This document shows, one piece after another, positions 1-10,700 of a DNA stretch of 48,846 nucleotides (its first letter is position 1; each line of letters starts with the position of its first letter). Under the pieces are notes generated by a model. That model had not been told where the DNA came from. It saw nothing but the letters and a program-made list of their open reading frames with translations, and did not search any database. The stretch spans positions 29,010,548-29,059,393 of the forward strand of contig NC_049982.1 in NCBI RefSeq assembly GCF_000003815.2, in the 5' to 3' direction. The translations under genes and the position numbers were made by a program. This DNA comes from Branchiostoma floridae. Lineage: Eukaryota > Chordata > Leptocardii > Amphioxiformes > Branchiostomatidae.

Positions 1-2467
1 TGAAGGCATTGTGAACCTGGGGATGTGTCTCCGGTAGGCGTCGCATGTCGGCAAGATACACAGGAAGCCATCTGGCATAGTTTGTGCGATCCATTGAGTT
101 AAAGCATGGTACCATGCATGCCGTTGACGCCAAATGTAGTGACCAATCTCCACTTCTCTCTGCTTTTATGAACTGGAGTAACAGGAGCACCATTGAGACA
201 TAGTTATCCCAGAAAGAGAAGAGGTGGGACTTTGCTTTCATTGAAGTCTTAAAGTGCTCGAACTTCGTCATCAGGGCAGGCATGGCCTCATGCAGGGACG
301 TCATTGGCTCGTGCAAATCACCTGCCCGTTCATATGCAAGCTGGACTGCGCTGACCTCCTCTTCAACGTCAGGTGGGATCTCCCCTCCTTCAGGAACTAC
401 CGAGGAAATGTATGCCTGCCACTGTAGACGTAGCATGACCTCCATTGTAAGCTTGTGTGCCCTCACTCCCCTATTGTATGACTTCCCTTCAAGGAGAATT
501 GTGGCAGTGTTTGACCCGTACACACCCGACTCGAGTAGCAGGTCATCTAACCCAGATCCTTTGTACTGCTTGCCAAGGAGGGATAGATAGTTAAGAGCAA
601 TGTGAAAGCCACCAAGGCGGATGACAGTGTCAGAGAACTCCTCGGGGAGCCGCCATTGAATCTCTTTTGCCATAGAGTAGATGGCAAGGTCAAACGTTAT
701 TACGCTGTCTTCCTGGTCGAGGTGTTTCATCATGGCCTGAACCTGCTTCATGACTGTGTACACTGTGCTGTATTCTGTGGGCGATCCTTGAATCATGGGA
801 CAGTAGCCAATCACTGTACTGAGCATGTGTGGTGAGAAAGTGGAGGTGACGGCGGCGTGGAATCCGCTCCAGCCAGGAATCGACTGGTCGGGTCGGTTCT
901 GGTGAAGGGATACGTCTACCAGCTTTGTTGGCAGCATTCGCATCAGTACCCATTCCATGTCGACCATCGCTGTGGTACAGATACTGTCCTGGTCTTCTTG
1001 TCGCCCGATTAGCTCGCCTACCTTGTTGAGGAAAGTGGTAACGGCTGGCCTTTTCCCACACGCACTAAAATCTAGAATTTCTGTGGCACAGGAGGACGTT
1101 AGCGATTTCTTCTTTACTGAGTGGTCTCCCAGTGTCTGGCTTCTGGGCGCTGGTCCATAGGTGCCTCGCTGGAACAGCACGAGTGTGGTGGCATGGGTAG
1201 TGTTCTTGCCGTCCAACGTTTCCTCACTAAGGTCATTATTGTCAGCTGCCGCCTGAACAAATGTTCCTGGCTTAATGTTTGAAGGCACGACGACTCCGTA
1301 GATGTCAGCCTTAGCAATACATTCTGTTGCAAGGCTAGTGTCTACTACTTCTATTTCGTCATACGACGCACAGTGCCCCATTCTGTTCAGGATAGTTAAG
1401 AGCTGCTTGGATCGTGTTAAGTGCCGTACAGTTAGTCCCAAGCACGTGTGCTTTGGTGTCTTTATTCTTCCATAGCTTGCACAGTGCATGATATCCTGAG
1501 CCAACATTAAGATCTTCCTTTCCTGATCACTAGGTGTATCATCATGTCCAACTGTTATTATGTGTTGCAAAAGCTTGAACAGACTGTCGGGTACAACTGA
1601 CCTGCACGTAGCAAGCGTCATGTCTGCCACACTGATTGGTTGAGTCTGAATGCCGGTGGCATTGCTGATGTCAGACTTGATTGCCATGGCAGCGTGGTAG
1701 AGAAGCAGGTCCTTGTCCATGCCTTCTGTTGCTTGTGCAGACTTGCTTTGTTGCGCATCATCAGTAGCAGTCGGAACAGCTGTAGGTGTCCTATAGGCTG
1801 CATCAAGAACATCCTCCAGACACAAGGAGCTTGAGTAGACCAGCTCAGACATGGATCGATCATAGGGGACATGGAAAGCTATGCTTGCCCCAAAATGACC
1901 TTGAAGTTTTGCCTTAAGATGATACTTGGTATAGCTTTTGCTATCCTCACTCCTTTTCTCAAGATTGGTCTTGTACCTGTCCAACAGGGCCGACATGGTA
2001 AAGGCTCGTCCAGAATCAAGATGGGGCTGGACTTCGTCGAGTAGGTCTCGAAAGGCTTGTGAGAAACCATCACTGGCCTTACCTGAGGCAACTTTAAGAT
2101 TTGACTTACTAGTGTAAGACGCCTGACAAGCCTTATGGTACTTCGCTTCGGCTGCAATTAAGTCGTTGTTAAAGGCCCCGAGGATACGAAGTAATTCCCC
2201 GTCCTCCTTGACATGAGCAGCCTCTACAATACGCTGACATGCTTCAAAGGTTGACACATTGATGAGATCTTTTACTTTCTTATGCGTTTGCTTTCGGCAG
2301 AAAATACACTTTGAAAAGTCAAAGGAAATTGTCTTTGAACGGCACACTGGAACTGGCGGCACAGCGGTTGCTGAAGAGGAAGGGCTTACTGTTTTACTCG
2401 TCGCTACAGATGTCCTGGTCCTTTTTTCAGGCGGGAGAAGCCAAACGGCGTCTTCTTCACTTTCCAT
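1..2467 (-). CDS. Large single-exon ORF, C-terminus beyond the left edge; repeated zinc-finger-type family
   Basis: Reading the minus strand from the ATG at 2467-2465, I find an uninterrupted frame of 822 codons to position 2, with no stop before the window edge. The start reads MESEEDAVWLLPPEKR. A Ser/Thr/Pro-rich stretch follows, then CIFC with a later KYHKAC, a plausible CxxC...HxxxC zinc site within about the first 120 residues. Further motifs in order are GRAFTMSALLDRYK, LQGHFGASIAF, LTRSKQLLTILNRMGHCASYDE, FVQAAADNNDLSEETLDGKN, LVLFQRGTYGP and, near the edge, DRTNYARWLPVYLADMRRLP. I remember this motif order from uncharacterised proteins present in very many copies in cnidarian, mollusc and lancelet genomes. 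That copy number suggests a mobile-element gene, but I know no assigned catalytic domain. The intact frame implies selection or recent arrival. It could instead be a single host gene; function unknown. Confidence 0.75.
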   Translation of the reverse strand, partial: MESEEDAVWLLPPEKRTRTSVATSKTVSPSSSATAVPPVPVCRSKTISFDFSKCIFCRKQTHKKVKDLINVSTFEACQRIVEAAHVKEDGELLRILGAFNNDLIAAEAKYHKACQASYTSKSNLKVASGKASDGFSQAFRDLLDEVQPHLDSGRAFTMSALLDRYKTNLEKRSEDSKSYTKYHLKAKLQGHFGASIAFHVPYDRSMSELVYSSSLCLEDVLDAAYRTPTAVPTATDDAQQSKSAQATEGMDKDLLLYHAAMAIKSDISNATGIQTQPISVADMTLATCRSVVPDSLFKLLQHIITVGHDDTPSDQERKILMLAQDIMHCASYGRIKTPKHTCLGLTVRHLTRSKQLLTILNRMGHCASYDEIEVVDTSLATECIAKADIYGVVVPSNIKPGTFVQAAADNNDLSEETLDGKNTTHATTLVLFQRGTYGPAPRSQTLGDHSVKKKSLTSSCATEILDFSACGKRPAVTTFLNKVGELIGRQEDQDSICTTAMVDMEWVLMRMLPTKLVDVSLHQNRPDQSIPGWSGFHAAVTSTFSPHMLSTVIGYCPMIQGSPTEYSTVYTVMKQVQAMMKHLDQEDSVITFDLAIYSMAKEIQWRLPEEFSDTVIRLGGFHIALNYLSLLGKQYKGSGLDDLLLESGVYGSNTATILLEGKSYNRGVRAHKLTMEVMLRLQWQAYISSVVPEGGEIPPDVEEEVSAVQLAYERAGDLHEPMTSLHEAMPALMTKFEHFKTSMKAKSHLFSFWDNYVSMVLLLLQFIKAERSGDWSLHLASTACMVPCFNSMDRTNYARWLPVYLADMRRLPETHPQVHNAF

Positions 2468-3964
2468 TTTCCTGCATTACCTGCATGTTTAAATGTTTAA
2501 GATGTTGTAATGAACGAGTTGTGGTACATTAGATATTGCTACTTTCTAATTAATTACTGAACCAATTAGTTAGTGCTTAATCAATTTTATTGATGGCTTT
2601 TACAGTTATTTTCTTCATAGTCAGACGTATCTGTATCTATATAGCCTGTATCTGTATATTAAACCGCCCTTCGACGTAATACACGTGTGCTGAAACCTTT
2701 CTTTTGATAACATTACAAACCGCATTATTTCCGGCAGCTAAAATTTTATTTGCAATAGGAAATAGAGATATCACGTTGCTATATGCTATCTATAATCTAC
2801 ATTTTGTAATTCAAGTGAGCAATTTCCCCGGCTTTCTCCCCATTTTTCATATGCGTTCGAAGCTAAGACACCGCAATACTGCAGCATACATGTAACGTTA
2901 TGTCAAAACGTCCGCCTTATATGGAAGGCGGTTTCCCGCCCTTAACGCGTCATCACACATACAAAACACTTCATCTTGTAACACCTCCAAGAATACCCAT
3001 TGTTAGGACACAACACTTTGTCAGAATTGTTAAGCAATCCTTACTGATCAAAAATGCCCATTTTGCTTTGCAAAACCCTTCGTAAATCTTACCTTATTTC
3101 AAAAGTCAAAATGATGCCACAAGTCCTGTCATAGCAACACGCAAATCTTTGAAAAGGGCGCGAGATATGACGACCACTCGGACTATTCCACTCAAATACC
3201 ACTGGCATGATCCCAAAACAAAGAGTATATCAATTAAAAATTGGGACACACAGTAGATTCTGTTGTTGTTTATTGTCATATTCAATGTCAATTGTAACAA
3301 AACATCACAAGTAATGAGCCAATAGCTGCGTTTTATCTCTACAACATAGAGCATTATGTCCACCCCTAAAACTTGGTCGCATCCGCCGCCTTGTGTAACG
3401 CGATACTGCTCCTGTGCAGCTGTTGAGCCCTTTACGCGTTCAGTCACCTTGTCCCATAGCATCAAAACGTTATCAGAAAATTTTACATAATGTATTTCGG
3501 AAGGATAGCAATCATGTGCCACTTTTACATATCACAAATATGTCGAAGATTTTGGAAGATGTCACCAGTAGCAGAACCTATACCATTTACCAAGGTCTCG
3601 CAACATTTGAGACATTGTAATATTTTGCGTGTGTGCAAATATTCAGGGCAAAGTTCACGGCGGTCTCAAGGACAGTAATCACAGGAATGCCGGCGTTGTG
3701 GGGCATCGTATTGGTTCTACTTTTGTATTGGCATCGTATTATATTGGATCATTGTGGTCTGTTCATATTGAAATTCAAAGAACTCCTAACGTGCGCCTTC
3801 ATCAGTGAACGAGCAAGCGGGCTATAACGGAGACTCGAAGTGTGGACGGCACAGCAACGATCAATCGGGGGTAACGCTATACATGGCCATGGTGTCCTTG
3901 GTTTGGTTCCTTGACAGTTTTATTCAAGTTTCCTTAGTTGTGAAAGACAATTGTCAAACTCCAA
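2468..3964. other. Non-genic stretch, no supported gene
   Basis: AT-rich sequence upstream of the minus-strand ORF and up to the assembly gap. Open frames here, such as the 138-codon minus-strand one at 3106-3522, have no recognisable domain, and their composition looks like chance. A short perfect hairpin (CCGCC...GGCGG) lies at about 2911-2930. No exon of the flanking genes could be placed here. Confidence 0.5.
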
Positions 3965-4064
3965 NNNNNNNNNNNNNNNNNNNNNNNNNNNNNNNNNNNN
4001 NNNNNNNNNNNNNNNNNNNNNNNNNNNNNNNNNNNNNNNNNNNNNNNNNNNNNNNNNNNNNNNN
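3965..4064. other. Assembly gap of 100 N
   Basis: Exactly 100 consecutive N. This is the conventional placeholder for a gap of unknown size, so the true distance and content between 3964 and 4065 are unknown. Confidence 0.98.
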
Positions 4065-5318
4065 TCCACGTTTATCATAGCGACCTCCGTAGCAATAATT
4101 TTGTCATTATGTATAGCATAGTCATGTTGTGAGAAATAAGGTTTCTAAACTAAAATTTATAAAACCCTTTCACAATTGATAGCTTGATAGTCACTACATA
4201 CTATATATTCATTATGTTAAGGACAAACAGTTTAATTAAAGTCTGAAACTATGACTTAGGAGTCGTATTTATGTGGGAAAGCCTTCTAGACCATCCTTAG
4301 CAACGGCCCTAGCAACGCTTTTCCGACAATAGCCTTGAGGGTAAGTAATTCTTCAAACGCTCATATCTTTTTATAGAAAAGTCGGAATTCGATGATTTTA
4401 AGGTTAGAATAATGTGAATATTTAGGCCATTCCAAATATTGTATCAAACAAGGCCCCATAAGTGACACAAATAATTGCCTGATTATGTAACGTCAACATC
4501 TCGTTTTTTAGTACCAAAATTGCTTAAAAAATGAACTTTTTAGGGCCATAATTTTACACCAAAGTACAATTTTGGGAAACATTTTTTTTTTTTTGTAATT
4601 CCAATGAAAAGTTTTATATGCCTACCAATTTTCATCGAAAATCATTGATGTTTAATTTTTTGCCCCTCCCCCTTTGAAAAATGAATTTTTCGCTTATGTA
4701 GTTTAAGTGTTCTACCTTAATGCTTCGCTAGCAAAAAAGTGATACCACAATTTGGGCATAAAAATCATGCTGGGTGATGGACCAAAGACCCCTCTACCAC
4801 AAAATTAGGTCAAACCTTTTCTGTAAAGTGGGTGCAACGAAATCACATTTCTAGGCCTCTTTCAGGACTTGGCTCCTGTACTATATCAACAATTCCTGAA
4901 AATCGACAAAGTTTACGACATTGAGTTGGTGGAGGCATAAGAAAAACGTACTCGGTCTGAATAGCGTTAGTGCAAAATGTGGTCCTCATGATCTTTTGAA
5001 TCCCAAAGTGCCATTTGGTCTAGTCGTTGATGCTTTTGTCTCTAGACATTCAGGAAAACTTTCAGAAGGAGGGCAATATACAGAGCACTGTCTTTGGGTT
5101 TCAGGCATGAATACCCAGTTGACGGGAAACGAACAAACGTTGCATACATGACAGTTCACGCCTCCATTCTTCTTCAACCAGGCGACTATATCAATGTAGT
5201 AGTTAAAGCTGTGAAAACCTTTGAAATTTTGACTTGTTTCCTTCTCAGTGCACCGACATTACGCCTAGGGCAATGCAGGTCGTTTACCCCACTATGGACT
5301 GCCAAACATTGGAGCTTG

Positions 5319-5340
5319 GGGGGGGGGGGGGGGGGGGGGG
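5319..5340. repeat. Poly-G tract in a GC-skewed patch
   Basis: A run of about 22 G followed by C- and G-homopolymer patches (5348-5385) and a poly-A run (5402-5411). Such stretches are prone to sequencing and assembly error, so lengths here should not be trusted. Confidence 0.8.
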
Positions 5341-5454
5341 CTTGGCTCCCCCCGCTGGACATTTTTTGGGGGGCCCCGGGGACCCCAATTTTTGGGAAAT
5401 TAAAAAAAAAATTGCCCCCTAAAAATGTCCCCGTTTTTTAAAACATTGGGGTTA

Positions 5455-6137
5455 TAATATCATTGTGTTATCTCGATGGATTACAATGATATTTGGTATG
5501 GGTAGGTGTTGGGAAGACAAAGGTCAAGGTCAATTTTGGGCACCCTGGTATGTGACCTTGGTACTGCAGCAGAAATTCGTTTTTTGGATCTTTTGAACTG
5601 GATGTGCTATGGTCTTGATTTTTGAATGGTAGATAGTGTGTGACATAAAGAATATGTGGTGTATATTTTCCTACCCTAGCAGGTTGCGCTGGAACTGCAG
5701 GGACCTTTTTTGGCAAAATCTTCTAAGGAGGATAACTGAAGAAGAAAATGACACATTTACATGATATTTTGTATATACGTAGCTTAGACAGAGATGCACA
5801 TCAGAAAGTGCAAATTATGCAAACTGACAATTTGCATACTTAATTAGGAAAATCTGTGTTTACAGTGTTTCCTTTACAGAACTCAAATACTTATATGAAG
5901 TTTGTGGCAGGTGGAACATAAGCAGACTCCAATAATGCAAATAAGCCCCTAATTTGCATAATTAATGTAAAAGTGCCATAATTCATTGATGTGGTAAATC
6001 TAAATGATTGGACAATCAACATAGAGACCAGCATATGTTATTTACAGGTGTAATTAACTAAGCATAGATTATGCAGATGTGGAAGTCATTTACATAATCG
6101 GACTATTTCATGGAGATATGAGGTCTCCGAACTCTTG
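5455..6137 (+). repeat. Interspersed repeat family 'GAACTCTTG', copy A
   Basis: It shares with copies B and C an ordered set of blocks. These are ATGATATTTGGTATG, a GGTCAATTTTGGGC block, ACTGCAGCAG, a GATAACTGAAGAA block, paired blocks like GCAAATTATGCAAA and ATTTGCATAATTAATG, and the end TGAGGTCTCCGAACTCTTG. This copy lacks the left end with the TGTC microsatellite. No coding capacity is visible; probably a non-autonomous mobile element. Confidence 0.75.
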
Positions 6138-6347
6138 TATTTTCTTGGCTTTCCGATGCCAATAGAATTTACCACAAATAAAAATAATGATATAGTGTTA
6201 TTGCATAATATGCCAATGAGGTCTCCTCTGCTTAATTAATATCATATCGATATTCCTCTTATGATTTGTTTTAGACCAATGAGGAGAAAAAGAGGCTTGT
6301 TTTCAGCAATTCATCTTTTTTTTTCTTACAGACAAGGAAGGGAGAAG

Positions 6348-7704
6348 ATGCAGGAAGCCCAAGAAGACAACCTTCATCAGACCTTAATGGATCTGAGGAT
6401 GAAAACCTCTGTTTTAGAGGTTCCACAGGTGGAGCGGGAAAAGATGACCAGTAGGACCATGGAGATGGTCAACACGTATGATGACAACATCAGAAATCTG
6501 ACCTGGGGACCGATGAAGACATTGGACAAGGAGAGTCCTCCAGCTATCGGCGAGATCAAGGAAGGTCCAACTGACAATGGTATTGTGATGTGAAGTTGAA
6601 TTAACACTTTTCATGTCTAAATATGACTCTGGTTCACCCTTATTCGCGGGCCCCCAGGGTTACATATACCCGTGGTTCAAAAGGGTTCATAGGGATGGCA
6701 ACTCGAGGGGCAATATCTTCAAAATACTGCAGTAGGGCTGGGTAACGGTACAGAAAATTCAGGTCCAGGTCCGGTTCAGGTCCAAAGGATCAGGTCCAGG
6801 TCCGGACCTGAACCTGGACCTGATGCAGTATGACTCATACCAATGGTCCATTTCACTACAAAGAGATCTATTTGGTGGAGTATTAGACTTACACTAGCGT
6901 TTTAAAATCCTTCAACGCTTACTGCACCTGTACGATTGGCTGTAAAACGTGGTAGAAATTTACTATAAACTCTATTCTACTTCACTCTTTTTATTTTCTT
7001 CCACCTGCAAGCGCCAAAACGTGTGAATGCCTGATAAAATAATCTGTTAATTTTCTAATCGGTCCAACATCCGGTCCACCTAATTTTTTCAGGTCCGGTT
7101 TTTCTGGACCGGTCCAATAAGAAAAACCGGTTTTGTACCGGTACACTGTACCGATACCCAGCCCTATACTGCAGTTTAAAACCACTTCCATTGGCCTGAT
7201 ATCCCTAGGTATCTTAGTAGTTAAAAAAAAATTGGATATCGGTTTCCTGATAGATTAAGGTGAACTAGTCTTATAACTTCACATGTAGTCTTATAACTCC
7301 ACACGCATTGAAATCGCAGAAAACTTTTCGTCCGTGAGTAAGAGTGTATCGGTGCAAGAACTAACTTTGCTGCAGCCGATCCTTAATCAATCTAAAGATA
7401 CTAGACTTATGACTTATGTCGGGTGTCAGTTAATACCAGTTAAGCCTAATATAATATCAGAAAACTAGAGTTCCGCAACCTCATACCTTTAACAAACGAC
7501 CTTTGCGAGTTACGTATAATGATGTTTTACCCGAAAAAAGGAAGTTGTTCAAAGTAGCTATAGGCTACGTACTTGAGAGTCATATAATGGACTGGGCAAT
7601 GAATTTATAAACGTCCCTCATTAACTATGCAAATTAGCTTTTTATGCGAACCAATTATCCTATCTACATACTACAATTAGGAATTATATATAGATATAGA
7701 TAGG

Positions 7705-7738
<34 letters not shown>

Positions 7739-10700
7739 TGGCGACTTTATAAGACGAGAACCAAACCATACAACGACTTTATAACATAAGAGCCAAAACT
7801 TCTGCAGTATTGTAGTAGAAAGCTGATAGGCCTATTTTCCTTTCTTGGCAAGGATAGATATATAAAATGCCCCTAGATATAGACAAGAATGTCATAGAAT
7901 TCTCTGTCTCACTCTCATGGCAGGGCATTGTCACTCTCTCCCTCCCTTGATCTACTCCACTTTCTTCGTTGTAAAAAAAGGTTAACTTTACCATTGCTTT
8001 GATTGTCTCTTCCACTCAGACTCGGTGATGCAAGACTTCAATGACCACCTGGTGAATGCCGGGTTGAACTTCGGCCATCCCACCTTCCTTGCCTTCATTC
8101 CGACCGGCGGTGGAATATATCCCGCAGGCCTGGGTGCCTTCATTCCGGCGATCTTTTCTACATTCACAGGTGTACATCCACACATGACACATATAACGCA
8201 AGTCAACCTTTAACCGCGTGGTAACCTATATCCGTTGTATCTATAAACAGGGTTATTTGGGATATCAACTTGACTGCAAAATTGTAAAAATATTGCAATT
8301 TGAAACCAACGTTCGTCAAGTTGAAATTCCTATTTTATACCCTGCTTTTACATAAAACGGACAGGTATAGGTCACCACTCGTATATAGGAGAACAAAGTG
8401 TTTCACGTACGTTATGACAGAAGTTTGGTTAGGAGATACGCATCAAGTACTAGTAATTTGCATGTTAACAAATTTCTCACAATTCAATTCATCATTTCAG
8501 TTCACCTTTATCTCCGTGGTAACCTATATCCGTTTTATCTAAAAACATGGTATTAAGGGATATCAATGTAACGGACGGTAGTTTCAAACTGCCTTTAAAA
8601 GGAGAAATCATCCTGTGAAATTATTGCAATCCAACAACGCCGACAGATCATGTTGAGATCCTTAAAACCCTTATCTTTACATAAAACGGACGGATATAGG
8701 TTACCCGACGGATAATGGTGAAGTAGTGTTACACATGTTGTGACCGAACTTTGGTTAGGGAGTACGCATGCGGGTCTAGTAAATTGCTCGTCAACAAAGG
8801 TGAATGTTCATCAGTACTCAATTATTCATAACTATCTCGTCATATATAAATATTGATATAAGAAGAAGTATCGGTATATTTGAAAACAGGGTTCCACGGG
8901 AAGAACACAACAATTATTGAGATGGAGAACAAAGTGATCAAATGGGTGGCAGACTTGTTCGGGTACCCCGCAGGGCATGCTGGGAACATCTCATCATCAG
9001 CTTCTCTTTCCACTCTCACCGCGGTAGCTGTCGCACGGGACAGCAAGGAGCTGAAGGCCGCAGACTTTCACAGGTAAACTTTAACTTCGCTCAGCCTTTC
9101 TTCCTAGTACTCTTATGTCTATTCTCCTACGCAGAGACATTAAAACGGCGCCAGCAAACTGCCTCTTGTCTGTACTCTGCTATCTCAACCGTCACCATCA
9201 GTTCCTGTAGGCGTCGCCACAAACCAGCTGTCAGCCAATCAGAGAATAGTCCTTTCAGTTTTCAAAAGGGATCTCGCATATATAAGGGTAAGCACATTGA
9301 TACTAATAAGCAGGGTGGTCAGGAACTGATGGTGACGGTTGAGCTGGCAGAGTACAGACAAGGGGCGGATTGCTGGCGCCGTTGGATGTCTCTGCGTAGG
9401 AGAATGCTCATGTCATGCAAAGAGCCTGACGTATATCGGCCCGCTTTCCGTCCTTCTCAATGCGGTAGAGCTAGCCAGCCGTTGTCAACCAATCAGCTCA
9501 CGGTCAAGCGGCATTATGATTGGTCGATATCTTACCCTTCAACAACAGGAAGGAGATTATCTCATTGGCTGACGGCTGCCCAGCTCTAACGAAGCTAGAA
9601 TGTGATTAAGAGAGCTTGGTATTCTTCAGATTGTGCTGTCTATTGCTGAGGAATGTCCTCGTAGATTATGCTTGGATTTCTATGACTGAAATGACAACAG
9701 TAACTGTTATATAACTGAAAAAAAAACCCCACACAATTAAACCTGTAGTATGTATGATTCTCTCCATAGATGTGTGATTTACTGTACCGAGTTTACCCAC
9801 TTTGTGGTGCTGAAAGCACTTCAAGCTGTTGGGTTACGGGAGGCCATTCTGAGGACAGTTCCAGTAGACAAGTCGTTCAAGATGACAGCAGCGGGTCTTG
9901 AAAAGCAGGTCATGGAAGATAAGGATGTAAGACAATTTCGTAACTTTGCATGAAAGCTCATCTGTGTTGGTAAAGAATAAACGCTAACCAGCAATGAGGA
10001 TAGTTGGGATAGTCAAATTTTCGACTGACGCCGTGAGCCTTGTTCGGGGAATGGACCTATCTCTGTAGCTTCCGTGACGTGACATTGGAGGTGGGTGAGA
10101 GCAGCATCGGTTCGTAGATTCCAAACAACCTGAGTAGCACTGGTCTTGTGTCCAGACAGTCAAAATCCTGGGCTTTCCCGAGAGGTGTGAAGAAGGCTGT
10201 ATACCTTTAAACTCACCGCCCAGCACTAAACATGTTATCTGGTACCTACGACTAACTGCTACAGTCACGTGTTTCTGATATCACGTCCCGAAAGCTGCAG
10301 TAGACGGGTCCATTCCGTGTGTAAGTTTGTGCAAGTTCCAACCATCTTTAGCGTTGGTGAGGTAAAGTTTTATTTTGTCATAATTCCGTAGTTACTAACT
10401 AGATTTTGAATTATACACACATACCCTTTTCCTCCATTCAGGCCTTATTCAAAGATTGTTGCTTTTAGCATATTAAGTACTTTCGCAGTTATACTATAAG
10501 CTACAAGAAAACAGGACCGATGTTTCAAACTCAACTTCCTTCTATGGAGAATTCTTTGCAACACAAAACATTGTTTTACCGCAACGCTAAAAGGTGCCGA
10601 CCAACCTTCATTCAATTGGGATGGCGGACAATACCGACTTCCTTCCACCTTTGACCCACATCTTACGTCACGCTTCCTCGGGTTCACGTGACTGAGTAAT

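Larger units (their letters stand above)
4065..6330. other. Repeat-rich non-coding region upstream of decarboxylase copy 1
   Basis: AT-rich sequence with no recognised coding exon. It holds a homopolymer G tract (about 5319-5340) inside an odd GC-rich patch, and a copy of the interspersed repeat ending in GAACTCTTG. The 5' untranslated exon of decarboxylase copy 1 presumably lies here or further left, because that gene's first coding exon is preceded by a pyrimidine-rich splice acceptor (AG at 6330-6331). I could not identify that exon or a promoter. Confidence 0.5.

Noticed and set aside
690-1061. 123-codon minus-strand ORF
   Set aside because: It is out of frame inside the continuous 822-codon ORF, which carries the recognisable motifs.
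3106-3522. 138-codon minus-strand ORF
   Set aside because: No motif, no splice context, irregular composition; probably chance.
9339-9572. Coding frames around the foldback element in intron 3
   Set aside because: They arise from the inverted arms and have no homologue in copies 2 and 3.
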